A stretch of DNA of 64,000 bases. Origin: Thermoplasmata archaeon. Lineage in GTDB: Archaea; Thermoplasmatota; Thermoplasmata; Lutacidiplasmatales; UBA184. Numbering within the stretch: position 1 is the first letter of the stretch; each line of letters opens with the position of its first letter. Shown piece by piece: positions 17,242 to 25,606 of this stretch. The stretch lies in NCBI GenBank assembly GCA_030043855.1, contig JASHWW010000005.1:13918-77917 (forward strand), in the 5' to 3' direction. Below the pieces are notes generated by a model. That model did not search any database. It saw only the letters and a program-made list of their open reading frames with translations, and had not been told where the DNA came from. The translations under genes and the position numbers were made by a program.

Positions 17242-18050
17242 AGATACCCGGCCTCCGCGGCGTACTGCAGGAACGCCCGGTCGCCGAAGCCGAGGACGGT
17301 CGTGCGCTGCTCGACGCCGAGCGGGAACTGCTCGAGCGAGCGTCCGCTCGCGTCCGTCACCCCGCCCCCGGCTTCGGCCAGGATCCGGTAGCCCGCCGCG
17401 ATATCGGTCGCGCGGAGGTTCCGGCCGTCGGCGGAGTTCTCGAACACGTAGGCGTCCGCGCTCCCTTGCGCCACCATCAGCATCTCGAACGAGGCGCATC
17501 CGAGCGAGCGGATCCGTCGGGCCTTCCCGGCGAGCCGTTGGGCCCGTTCGGTCGCCGGGGTGCCCAGGTTCACGCAGAGGATCTCCGAGCGGGGGCTCCA
17601 GCCCCGAGTACGGATCGGGCGTCCGTCGCGGTAGGCGCCGCCTCCGCGGACCGCCCAGTACGTCGCGCCCCGGTACAGGTCCCGGACCAGCCCGAGGTCG
17701 ATTCCGCCGAGGGTCTCCCGACCGAGCGCGAGCGACACCGTCGAGAACGGCAGGTGGCGGAGCGCGTTCGTGGTCCCGTCGATTGGGTCGACGACGAGCG
17801 TCCGCTCGCCGCCGCGCCGGACCGTCCCGATCTCCTCGGAGACGAGGTTCCAATCGACGCCCTCGGCGTCGAGCATGCGCAGGATCTCCGACTCCGCGGC
17901 CCGGTCGAGCTCCTCGGTCGGCGTCCCGTCGGCGCCCATCGCGACGACGTCCGCCCGATGGGGCGCGCTCTCCGCGTCCCGGACGACCTGCTGGACCGCG
18001 AGGCTGATCCGGACGAGAACTTCGAGCTCGGCGCGGAACGCCTCCGGCAC
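17238..18050 (-). CDS. Inositol-monophosphatase-family phosphatase, probable NADP phosphatase / FBPase
   Basis: Li-sensitive Mg-dependent phosphatase fold, 270 residues. Metal-site motifs: SEE (71-73), DPIDGTT (88-94), and a C-terminal 'RNLRATDIAAGYRILAEAGG' carrying the third Asp. Archaeal members act on inositol monophosphate, fructose-1,6-bisphosphate and NADP. Direct coupling to NAD kinase favours a role in NADP/NAD balance. The GTG at 18050 is the only reasonable start and lies about 27 nt below a TATA-like element, consistent with a leaderless first gene. Confidence 0.85.
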   Translation of the reverse strand: MPEAFRAELEVLVRISLAVQQVVRDAESAPHRADVVAMGADGTPTEELDRAAESEILRMLDAEGVDWNLVSEEIGTVRRGGERTLVVDPIDGTTNALRHLPFSTVSLALGRETLGGIDLGLVRDLYRGATYWAVRGGGAYRDGRPIRTRGWSPRSEILCVNLGTPATERAQRLAGKARRIRSLGCASFEMLMVAQGSADAYVFENSADGRNLRATDIAAGYRILAEAGGGVTDASGRSLEQFPLGVEQRTTVLGFGDRAFLQYAAEAGYL

Positions 18051-18073
18051 GACGCCGGGACGGTCGGTCCTCT

Positions 18074-18082
18074 CGATAAAGC
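18074..18082 (-). promoter_or_regulatory. TATA-like element of the IMPase-nadK-JAMM operon
   Basis: Minus-strand GCTTTATCG is centred about 28 nt upstream of the GTG at 18050. Confidence 0.5.
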
Positions 18083-18120
18083 CGCCTTCGCCGGCGGGAG
18101 CGCCCGTCTCCCGGCGTGAC

Positions 18121-18129
18121 GTTAAATGG
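18121..18129 (+). promoter_or_regulatory. TATA-like element that decides the beta-CASP gene start
   Basis: GTTAAATGG lies about 25 nt upstream of the ATG at 18150. An in-frame ATG at 18126 lies inside this element and so is unlikely to be the start of a leaderless mRNA. Confidence 0.5.
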
Positions 18130-18149
18130 CGGTGCCGCTCGGGCGGCCG

Positions 18150-19382
18150 ATGGAACTCCAATTCCTCGGCGGCGCGAGCGAGATCGGCTCGCTGGGGCTG
18201 GTCGTCCGGGACGCCGGACGGACGCTGTTGTTCGACTACGGGATGACGCCGACGGACCCGCCGTCGTACCCGCGGCCCGCCCCGACGAACGTCGACCTCG
18301 CGTTCCTCTCCCACGCCCACCTCGACCACTCGGGGATGACGCCGCTCCTGAGCCGGCTGCCGAAGGCGCGCCTGATCGCGACTCCCGTGACGATCGCCGT
18401 CGCGGACCTGCTCACCAAGGACGCCCTCAAGGTCGCGCGGCTGGAAGGCTACCTGGCCCCGTACACTCCGTCGGACATCCACTCGCTGCACGCGAAGTTC
18501 ACGGCCGTCGATCGGCACGGGACGTTCCGGCACCGGGGCATCGAGGTCGAGTTCACGCCCGCGGGCCACATCCCGGGGGCCTCGATGCTCCTGTACCGGG
18601 GCGAGAAGGACGTCCTGTTCACCGGCGACCTGCAGACGATCCCGACGCATCTGGTCGGCGGCGCGGAACCCCTCGAGACCGACGTGCTCGTGATGGAGTC
18701 GACGTACGCGGGTCGGGAGCACCCCGACCGGCGGGAGACGGAACGGCGGTTCCGGGACAAGGTCGCGGAGACGATCGCGCGCGGCGGCAAGGCGATCGTC
18801 CCGGCCTTCGCCGTCGGCCGGGCCCAGGAGGTGCTGATGTCGCTCGCGTCCTCGGGATTCGAGACGTACCTCGACGGCATGGCCCGGTCGGTGAACGAGA
18901 TCTACGAGGCGGCCCCCGAGTACCTCGCGGACGCCCGAAAGTTCCGGCGGGCCCTCGAAGGGGTCCACGTCGTCGAGCACCCCGGCGATCGCAAGAAGGC
19001 GTTGCGGGAGGCCGAAGTGATCGTCACCACCGGCGGGATGCTCGACGGCGGGCCCGTCCTCTACTACATCGGCGAGATGTACCGCGACGCGAAGAGCTCG
19101 ATCCTGCTCACGGGGTTCCAGGTCGAAGGATCGAACGGACGGCAGCTGATGGACGAGGGGACCCTCACCATCGACGACACGACCATCCACCCGTCGTGCG
19201 AGGTCGGAAAGTTCGACTTTTCCGCCCACGCGGGCCACTCCGACCTCGTCCGGATCGCGCGCGAATCTCGGGCGAAGAAGGTCGTGCTGATGCACGGCGA
19301 CCACCGCGAACCGCTGCGCGAGGCGCTCGAGGGGTTCTGCGAAGTCGTCCTGCCCGAGAACGGCAAGGCGTTCAGCGTTTAG
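18150..19382 (+). CDS. Beta-CASP metallo-beta-lactamase ribonuclease (aCPSF/RNase J-like)
   Basis: 410 residues. The zinc-binding HAHLDHSG (55-62), a 'PAGHIPGASMLL' His motif, 'FTGDLQ' and a C-terminal 'SAHAGHSDL' plus 'MHGD' supply the two-zinc site. The beta-CASP insert holds 'VMESTYAGREH', 'VPAFAVGRAQEVL' and 'TTGGMLDGGPVL'. There are no N-terminal KH domains, so this is the short aCPSF2-like class rather than aCPSF1, the termination factor. Probable role is RNA processing or decay. The ATG at 18150 starts exactly at the conserved 'MELQFLGGASEIG'. Its 3' end overlaps the convergent GTPase gene by 11 nt. Confidence 0.88.
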   Translation: MELQFLGGASEIGSLGLVVRDAGRTLLFDYGMTPTDPPSYPRPAPTNVDLAFLSHAHLDHSGMTPLLSRLPKARLIATPVTIAVADLLTKDALKVARLEGYLAPYTPSDIHSLHAKFTAVDRHGTFRHRGIEVEFTPAGHIPGASMLLYRGEKDVLFTGDLQTIPTHLVGGAEPLETDVLVMESTYAGREHPDRRETERRFRDKVAETIARGGKAIVPAFAVGRAQEVLMSLASSGFETYLDGMARSVNEIYEAAPEYLADARKFRRALEGVHVVEHPGDRKKALREAEVIVTTGGMLDGGPVLYYIGEMYRDAKSSILLTGFQVEGSNGRQLMDEGTLTIDDTTIHPSCEVGKFDFSAHAGHSDLVRIARESRAKKVVLMHGDHREPLREALEGFCEVVLPENGKAFSV

Positions 19383-20466
19383 AGCGGCCCGAACGACGGC
19401 GGCGCGGACGAGGTTCCTCGTCCTCGGCCGCAACGTCGACCTCTCGCCCCGCGGCCAGCTCCGGAGGAGTTTCCTCCAGGGCCTCCTGCAGGGGCGGCAG
19501 GGCCCCGGTCGGACGAACCTGGCGGCGGATCTCGGCCCAGAGGGCGTCGACTCCCTCCCCGGTCCGGGCCGAGACGTGGGGGCGGTCGTTCTCCCGCTGC
19601 ACCAGATCGGATTTCGTCTCGACCGCCACGATCGGGAGCGTCGGGTACTCCTCCCGCCAGCGCTGGAGCAGGCCCTCCTGTTCGGCCATCGAGTATCCCG
19701 AGCTCTCGGACGGGTCCAGCACGAAGAGCACGACGGTGGCCGCCGAATGGACCGCGGTCGTCGCCTCGGACTCGGCGGGATTCTCCTTCCCCCGCCGCCC
19801 GAGCACCCCCGGTGTGTCCAGCACCTGGAGTCGGTCGAACCCGAGGTCGGCGTGCCCGACCTGCAGCGCGAGCGTCGTGAACGGGTAGTCGGCGACCTTC
19901 GGGTGGGCGGACGAGAGGCGAGCCACGAGCGACGACTTGCCGACGTTGGGGAACCCCGCCACGACCAGGGTCGGCGCCCCCGGCTCGAGCCGGGGTCGGT
20001 CGTCCAGGAACGCCGCCATGTCGCGCAGCCGCAGGAGGTCGGGATCGACCTCGCGGACGAAGCTCGACAGGCGCCCGTAGTACGACCGAACGATGTCGCC
20101 CAGCTCCTCGGACCCGGAGGCGCGCTGGACGGCCCGTTCCGTCGGGCGCGCGAGTCCCCGGATCCGCTCCTCGGCGCGGCGCACGCGCACGAGCGAACGG
20201 TCGAGGGTGCCCGGCCCGAACCGGCCGTCGATCAGCGCCCGCTCGAAGTCGGTCGGCTTCGGTTGGAGGAATCGTCGCGTCTCCAACCGGAGGTGCCGGA
20301 TGACGGTTGCCGTACTGCGAACGACCTTGAGCTGGGCCCGAAGCCGGTCGCGCGCCGCCTTCGTCTCGCCGTGGGGCGTGGCGAGCGACGCCCGACGGAA
20401 CGCCGTGTCGAGGATGGCAACGGACGGCGGCGGCGCGGACGGTGTGGAGGATCGGCGTCGCGGCAT
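19372..20466 (-). CDS. NOG1/OBG-related GTPase
   Basis: 364 residues. A basic helical N-terminal domain (about 15-165) precedes a GTPase domain with G1 GFPNVGKSS (171-179), a 'YPFTT' switch I, DTPG (217-220) and a G4-like 'ETKSDL'. The helical N-domain plus OBG-type G domain matches NOG1, which acts in large ribosomal subunit assembly. The C-terminus is an acidic patch followed by Arg/Lys-rich residues, fitting RNA contact. It diverges from gcvPA across a 150-nt spacer. Confidence 0.88.
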   Translation of the reverse strand: MPRRRSSTPSAPPPSVAILDTAFRRASLATPHGETKAARDRLRAQLKVVRSTATVIRHLRLETRRFLQPKPTDFERALIDGRFGPGTLDRSLVRVRRAEERIRGLARPTERAVQRASGSEELGDIVRSYYGRLSSFVREVDPDLLRLRDMAAFLDDRPRLEPGAPTLVVAGFPNVGKSSLVARLSSAHPKVADYPFTTLALQVGHADLGFDRLQVLDTPGVLGRRGKENPAESEATTAVHSAATVVLFVLDPSESSGYSMAEQEGLLQRWREEYPTLPIVAVETKSDLVQRENDRPHVSARTGEGVDALWAEIRRQVRPTGALPPLQEALEETPPELAAGREVDVAAEDEEPRPRRRRSGRSKR

Positions 20467-20616
20467 GACCGACGGGGGCGTCCGGGGGAGGGGGACCGGC
20501 GGAAGAGGATTGTCACCCGCGCCCCGGACCCCGGCCGCGCGGGTCGCCGTTCCGGCCCGCTCGACCCCGAACGCCTTTTGAGCGCCCCACCGCTCGGTCG
20601 GCTCCGGGGAAGCGAC

Positions 20617-21996
20617 GTGCCTCGGTGGATCTCCGACGAGGGTGGGGAGGAGGCGGCCCTCCTGGCCGCTCTCGGCATCTCCTCGGTCGAGGAGTTGTTC
20701 ACCGACGTTCCCAAGAAGGCCCGGATCGGACGGATGGGCGTCGGGCCCGGGCACGAGGAGCCCGAGGTCGTCCGGGAGATCGACAAAATCCTCGACCGCA
20801 ACCGACCCCTCTCGAAGTTCGCGGCGTTCGTCGGCGGTCGCTTCCAGAGCCGCTACGTCCCAGCGGCCGTCGATGCGATCCTCTCCCGCAGCGAATTCTA
20901 CACGTCGTACACGCCGTACCAACCCGAGGCGAGCCAGGGGATGCTCCGGGCGCTGTTCGAATTCCAGAGCCTCTGGGTCGAGCTGACCGGCCTGGACGTC
21001 GCCAACGCGTCGCTCTACGACGGGGCGACCGCTGCGGGCGAGGGCCTGCTCTTCGCGCGTCGGCTGCACGAGGGCCACCGGTTCCTCGTACCCGCGAGCC
21101 TCCCGTGGGAGGAGCGCAGCGTCCTCGAGAACTACGCGAGCGGGCCCGGACTCACGGTCGAGTCGATCCCCTACGACGAGCGGACCGGTTGCCTCGACCT
21201 CGACTTCGTCCGCACCGCCGTCCGGTCGGGCGACGTCTTCGGGGTCCTCGCCGACGTCCCGAACGGGTTCGGCCACCTCGACGAAGGTCTCGTGGAGTTG
21301 AAGCCGATCCTCGGCGACGTGCCGCTGGTCGTCTCCGCCGATCCGCTCTCGTTGACGGTCCTGGAGGCGCCGGGCCGGTACGGAGCGGACGTGGTCGTCG
21401 GGGAGGGACAGGGGTTCGGCATCGCCCCGTCGTTCGGCGGGCCGGCGCTCGGACTGTTCGCGTGTCGGAAGGAGCACGTGCGGATGGCGCCCGGCCGGAT
21501 CGCGGGTGCGACCCTCGACTCGGAGGGCCGGCGGGCGTACGCCCTCACTCTCCAGACGCGGGAACAACACATCCGTCGCTCCCGCGCGACCTCCAACATC
21601 TGCACGAACGAATCGTTGATGGCCCTCGCGTTCGTCGTCTACGCGAGCGTCGTCGGGCCGCGGGGACTCGCGGCGCTGCAGTCCTCCCTGGCCGAGAAGG
21701 CGCGCACCCTCGCGAGCGCCCTCGGGAGCGTTCCGGGGCTGCAGGCGCCCCGGTTCGAGGCGCCCTACCTCTGCGACTTCACGGTGGAACTCCGCTCCGG
21801 TACGGCCCGTGCGTTCCTCGACCGGCTCCGGCGACGGAAGGTCTTGGGCGGTGTCCCGCTCGCGGATCCCCGGCCGGGACGGTCGTCCGGCCCGGAACGG
21901 ATCCTCGTCTCGGCGACGCCCACGATCGGGGAGAAGGAGATCCAGAAGTACGCGGCGGCCGCGCGGGCGGCGCTGTCCGGGGGGGGCGCGTCGTGA
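20617..21996 (+). CDS. gcvPA: Glycine dehydrogenase (decarboxylating) subunit 1, P-protein alpha
   Basis: N-terminal half of the split P-protein of the glycine cleavage system, 459 residues. It shows the PLP-fold large-domain pattern with 'YTPYQPEASQGML' (substrate-pocket region), 'SLYDGATAAGEG' and 'RRSRATSNICTNE'. It lacks the PLP lysine, which lies in subunit 2, as expected. GTG at 20617 starts nine residues before the first conserved helix. Its stop overlaps the start of gcvPB by 4 nt. GcvT and GcvH are not in the window. Confidence 0.93.
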   Translation: MPRWISDEGGEEAALLAALGISSVEELFTDVPKKARIGRMGVGPGHEEPEVVREIDKILDRNRPLSKFAAFVGGRFQSRYVPAAVDAILSRSEFYTSYTPYQPEASQGMLRALFEFQSLWVELTGLDVANASLYDGATAAGEGLLFARRLHEGHRFLVPASLPWEERSVLENYASGPGLTVESIPYDERTGCLDLDFVRTAVRSGDVFGVLADVPNGFGHLDEGLVELKPILGDVPLVVSADPLSLTVLEAPGRYGADVVVGEGQGFGIAPSFGGPALGLFACRKEHVRMAPGRIAGATLDSEGRRAYALTLQTREQHIRRSRATSNICTNESLMALAFVVYASVVGPRGLAALQSSLAEKARTLASALGSVPGLQAPRFEAPYLCDFTVELRSGTARAFLDRLRRRKVLGGVPLADPRPGRSSGPERILVSATPTIGEKEIQKYAAAARAALSGGGAS

Positions 21997-23456
21997 GCTT
22001 CCGGCAGGCGCGCTGGGACGAGCCGTCCATCTGGGACCTCGCCCCGTCCGACCCCGGCCCGGTGCCCGAGGTCCCCGGAGTCCCCGAGCGACTCCGGCGG
22101 AAGGAGGGTCTGCGCTGGCCCGAGCTCTCCGAGCTCGAAGTCGTCCGGCATTACACGCGCCTGTCGCAGATGAACTTCGGGATCGACACCTCGCCGTACG
22201 CCCTCGGGTCGTGCACGATGAAGTACAACCCGAAGGTCTCCGAGCAGCTCGCTCGGCGACCGGGGGCGGCCGACCTTCACCCGTACCAACCGGTGGAGAC
22301 GGTCCAGGGCGCCCTCGAGGTCGTCTGGCGGCTCGAGCGAATCCTGGCGAAAGTCACGGGACTACCCGAGGTCTCGCTGCAGCCCGCCGCGGGGGCCCAC
22401 GGGGAGTACGCGGCGCTCCTGATGGTGCGGGCCTACTTCCGCGATCGCGGGGAGCTCGCCCAGCGCACCGAGGTGTTGTTGCCCGACACCGCGCACGGGA
22501 CCAATCCCGCCTCGGCCAGTATGGCGGGGTTCACGACGCGGGAGATCCCCTCGAAGGACGGTTGCGTCGACCTTGCGGCACTGCGCGCCGCGGTCTCGGA
22601 CCGGACGGCCTGCTTCATGCTCACCAACCCGAACACGGCCGGCCTGTTCGAGTCCGAGATCCTCGAGATCGCGGCGACCGTCCACGGCGCCGGCGGGATG
22701 CTCTACTACGACGGGGCGAACCTGAACGCGATCCTGGGGATCACCCATCCCGGCCGGATGGGGTTCGATGTCGCGCACCTGAACCTGCACAAGACGTTCG
22801 CGACGCCCCACGGCGGAGGCGGCCCCGGCGCCGGCGTGCTCGCCGCCGGGGAGACGCTGGCCCCGTACCTGCCGGTCCCGCGGGTCGTGAAGCGGGGACG
22901 GGCGTTCTCGCTCGACTACGACCGGCCGAAATCGATCGGGAAGATTCGCGCCGGCTACGGGAGCTTCGGGCTCGACCTGCGAGCGTACGCCTTCGCGATC
23001 ACGCACGGCGAGGAGGGACTGAAGCACGTCTCCCGGCGGGCCGTCCTCAACTCGAACTACCTCGGATCCCGGATGGGGCGCTACCTGCCCCGGCCGTTCC
23101 GGCCCCTGGTGAAACACGAATTCCTGCTCTCGGGGGCCCCGCTCAAGGAGAAGGGCGTCCGGACGTTGGACCTCGCGAAGCGCCTCCTCGACGAGGGCGT
23201 GCACGCGCCAACGATCTACTTCCCGTCGCTCGTCGAAGAGTCGTTGATGTTCGAGCTCCCCGAGACCGAGTCGAAACGGGAGCTCGACCGCTACTACGCG
23301 GCGTTCGAGCGGGCGGTCACGGACACGCCCGAGCACCTGCACGCGGCGCCCCGGAATCTCGCCGTCTCCCGCATCGACGAGGTCCGGGCGGCGCGCGAGC
23401 CGTTGCTCTCGTGGAAGGACCTGCGCGCCGCGTCCGCAAAGGTTGAAACTCCCTAG
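21993..23456 (+). CDS. gcvPB: Glycine dehydrogenase (decarboxylating) subunit 2, P-protein beta
   Basis: C-terminal, PLP-carrying half of the P-protein, 487 residues. The Schiff-base lysine is K267 in 'LNLHKTFATPHGGGGPG'; 'DTAHGTNPASA' and 'MLTNPNTAGLFE' are family blocks. GTG start in a GTGA overlap with gcvPA gives coupled, probably equimolar, translation. Together the two subunits decarboxylate glycine and load the methylamine onto GcvH. The peptidase gene begins 16 nt downstream. Confidence 0.94.
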   Translation: MSFRQARWDEPSIWDLAPSDPGPVPEVPGVPERLRRKEGLRWPELSELEVVRHYTRLSQMNFGIDTSPYALGSCTMKYNPKVSEQLARRPGAADLHPYQPVETVQGALEVVWRLERILAKVTGLPEVSLQPAAGAHGEYAALLMVRAYFRDRGELAQRTEVLLPDTAHGTNPASASMAGFTTREIPSKDGCVDLAALRAAVSDRTACFMLTNPNTAGLFESEILEIAATVHGAGGMLYYDGANLNAILGITHPGRMGFDVAHLNLHKTFATPHGGGGPGAGVLAAGETLAPYLPVPRVVKRGRAFSLDYDRPKSIGKIRAGYGSFGLDLRAYAFAITHGEEGLKHVSRRAVLNSNYLGSRMGRYLPRPFRPLVKHEFLLSGAPLKEKGVRTLDLAKRLLDEGVHAPTIYFPSLVEESLMFELPETESKRELDRYYAAFERAVTDTPEHLHAAPRNLAVSRIDEVRAAREPLLSWKDLRAASAKVETP

Positions 23457-23472
23457 CGGCTCCCGCCGGCCG

Positions 23473-24579
23473 ATGAAGGCCCGCGTGGAGAAGATCTTCC
23501 AGCACCTCGAGAAGCCGGTCGACGCGATCGTTGTGGCGAACTCGGTCGACCCCCACCTCGACCAGAGCTTCTTCTACCTGTTCGGGGTCCCCGCGGGCCT
23601 CTTCGAGGGGGCGGTCGCGATCGCCCACCCGGACGGCAAGCTCGACGTGCTCACCTCCCCGCTCGAGGCCGAGACGGCGCACCAGGCGGCGAAGCTCGAC
23701 CCCCACGTGGCGATCCACACGGTGCCCCGGGAAGAGACCGACGGATTCGTCAAGGACCTCCTCGGCGGCGCGAAGACGGTCGGGCTCAACTTCCGCGAAC
23801 TGACCCACAGCTGGTACCTCATCCTCGAGAAGGCCGTGCCGGGGACCGACTGGGTCGACGTCTCCGTGCCGATCCGCAACGCCCGCGTCACGAAGGACGC
23901 GCACGAGATCGAGCTGCTCCGCGGAGCGGCCGAGATCGGCTCGAAGGTCGGCCGGGAGATCCCCGGGATGCTCAAGACCGGGATGACCGAGCTCGAACTC
24001 GCGGCCGAGATGGAGTACCGGATGAACCGCCACGGGGCGAGCGGCCGGTCGTTCGCGACGATCGTCGCCTTCGGCGCCCACGGGGCCGAGCCGCACTTCT
24101 CCCCGACCTCCACGAAGCTCAAGCCCGGCGACTCGATGGTCTGCGACTTCGGCGCGACCTACCAGCGGTACGTCTGCGACATCACCCGCTCGTTCCACTT
24201 CGGCCCACGGGACGAGGAGATGAAGGCCGTCCACGACACCGTCGAGAAGGCGCAGGCGGCGGCGTTCGCGACGATCCGGCCGGGGGTTCCCGCGAAGGAG
24301 GTCCACGCCGCCGCGGCGAAGGTCATCGACGAGTCGAAGTGGAAGGGGCGACTCACCCACGGGGTCGGGCACTCGATCGGGCTCGTGGTGCACGACGGCT
24401 GGGGCTACGGCCCGAACGTGGCCGACCCGCTGGTCGAGGGCATGGCGATCACGGTCGAGCCGGGGATCTACATCCCCGGCAAGGGCGGCGTCCGGATCGA
24501 GGACGACATCGTCGTCACGAAGAACGGCTACGAGTTCCTGACCACCGCGCCGCGCGCGTACATCGAGGTAGCTGCGTGA
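23473..24579 (+). CDS. pepQ: M24 metallopeptidase, Xaa-Pro dipeptidase/aminopeptidase
   Basis: 368 residues with an N-terminal creatinase-like domain and a C-terminal pita-bread domain. The five metal ligands are visible: Asp in 'CDFGAT', Asp in 'CDITRSF', His in 'GVGHSIGL', Glu in 'VEPGIYI' and Glu in 'VRIEDDI'. It removes residues next to proline in peptide turnover. ATG at 23473 is preferred to a start at 23443, which would lie inside gcvPB. Its stop overlaps the downstream phosphofructokinase start (GTGA). Confidence 0.9.
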   Translation: MKARVEKIFQHLEKPVDAIVVANSVDPHLDQSFFYLFGVPAGLFEGAVAIAHPDGKLDVLTSPLEAETAHQAAKLDPHVAIHTVPREETDGFVKDLLGGAKTVGLNFRELTHSWYLILEKAVPGTDWVDVSVPIRNARVTKDAHEIELLRGAAEIGSKVGREIPGMLKTGMTELELAAEMEYRMNRHGASGRSFATIVAFGAHGAEPHFSPTSTKLKPGDSMVCDFGATYQRYVCDITRSFHFGPRDEEMKAVHDTVEKAQAAAFATIRPGVPAKEVHAAAAKVIDESKWKGRLTHGVGHSIGLVVHDGWGYGPNVADPLVEGMAITVEPGIYIPGKGGVRIEDDIVVTKNGYEFLTTAPRAYIEVAA

Positions 24580-25598
24580 GGTTCGGGGTCCTGACCGGCG
24601 GCGGCGACTGCCCCGGGCTGAACCCCGCGATCCGTGCCGTCGTCGATCGGGCCGCCCGCGAGGGCCACGAGACGGTCGGCTTCCGCGACGGCTGGAAGGG
24701 CGTCCGCGACGGCCTCACCCGCCCGCTCTCCGTGGACGACGTCCACGACCTGATCGGCCGGGGCGGAACGATCCTCGGCAGCTCCCGGACCAATCCGTTC
24801 GCGAAGCCGGAGGACGCGGAGAAGGTCGTCCGGACGCTCGCCCACGAGCGGATCGACGCGCTCGTCGCGATCGGGGGGGACGACACGCTCACGGCGGCCC
24901 GGGAGCTCGCCCGACGCGGCGGGAAGGTCGTCGGGGTCCCGAAGACGATGGACAACGACGTCGCCGGGACGGACTGGACGTTCGGATTCCACTCGGCGAC
25001 CGCGGTAGCGGTCGACGCCCTCGAGCGGCTGCGGGACACCGCGGGGAGCCACCACCGGGCGATCGTGCTCGAGGTGATGGGTCGGCACGCCGGATGGGTC
25101 GCCCTCGCCACGGGCCTCGCCGGCGGCGCGGACGCGACGCTCGTCCCCGAGGAGCCGTACGACGAGGCGGAACTGTTCCGTCGCGTGCGCGCGGCGGTGG
25201 CGGCGCGAGGGCACGCGCTCGTCGTGGCCAGCGAGGGGATCGACCTCGGCCAGCGCAAGGGGTCGACCGGCGCGAAGGACGAGTTCGGGCACGAGCTCCT
25301 GCGCGAGCGCGAGGTCGGCGCCGAACTCGCGGAGCGGATCCAGGCGGCCACCGGCGTGGAGACGCGCAGCGCCCAGATCGGCCACATCCAGCGAGGCGGC
25401 GCGCCCGAGCTGTTCGACCGGATCTTGGCGACCCGCCTCGGGGCTCACGCCGTCGAGCTGGCGCTCGCCGGTCGGTTCGGCGAGGTCGCGGTGCTCCGCG
25501 GGGAGCGGGTCGTCGGAATCCCGCTCGACGAGGCGATCGGCACCTCGAAGACGGTGACCCCGGACTGGCTGGCGCTCCTGCATACCTTCGAGCCGTAG
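24576..25598 (+). CDS. pfkA: 6-phosphofructokinase with PPi-dependent signature
   Basis: 340-residue PFK-A-fold enzyme. 'GGGDCPGLN' binds the phosphoryl donor; the catalytic segment is 'PKTMDND'. Two positions that separate donors carry the PPi-type residues: 'IGGDDT' has Asp (D103) where ATP enzymes have Gly104 (E. coli numbering), and 'VPKTMDND' has Lys (K123) where they have Gly124. The enzyme is therefore predicted to use pyrophosphate and to run reversibly. GTG start in a GTGA overlap with pepQ. Confidence 0.9.
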   Translation: MRFGVLTGGGDCPGLNPAIRAVVDRAAREGHETVGFRDGWKGVRDGLTRPLSVDDVHDLIGRGGTILGSSRTNPFAKPEDAEKVVRTLAHERIDALVAIGGDDTLTAARELARRGGKVVGVPKTMDNDVAGTDWTFGFHSATAVAVDALERLRDTAGSHHRAIVLEVMGRHAGWVALATGLAGGADATLVPEEPYDEAELFRRVRAAVAARGHALVVASEGIDLGQRKGSTGAKDEFGHELLREREVGAELAERIQAATGVETRSAQIGHIQRGGAPELFDRILATRLGAHAVELALAGRFGEVAVLRGERVVGIPLDEAIGTSKTVTPDWLALLHTFEP

Positions 25599-25606
25599 GC
25601 ACTCCC

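Noticed and set aside
18126..18149. ATG 18126 as start of the beta-CASP gene
   Set aside because: It lies within the only TATA-like element; ATG 18150 begins at the conserved N-terminal strand.
20467..20616. Possible glycine riboswitch upstream of gcvPA
   Set aside because: The 150-nt spacer shows no paired aptamer structure that I can recognise, and glycine riboswitches are bacterial.
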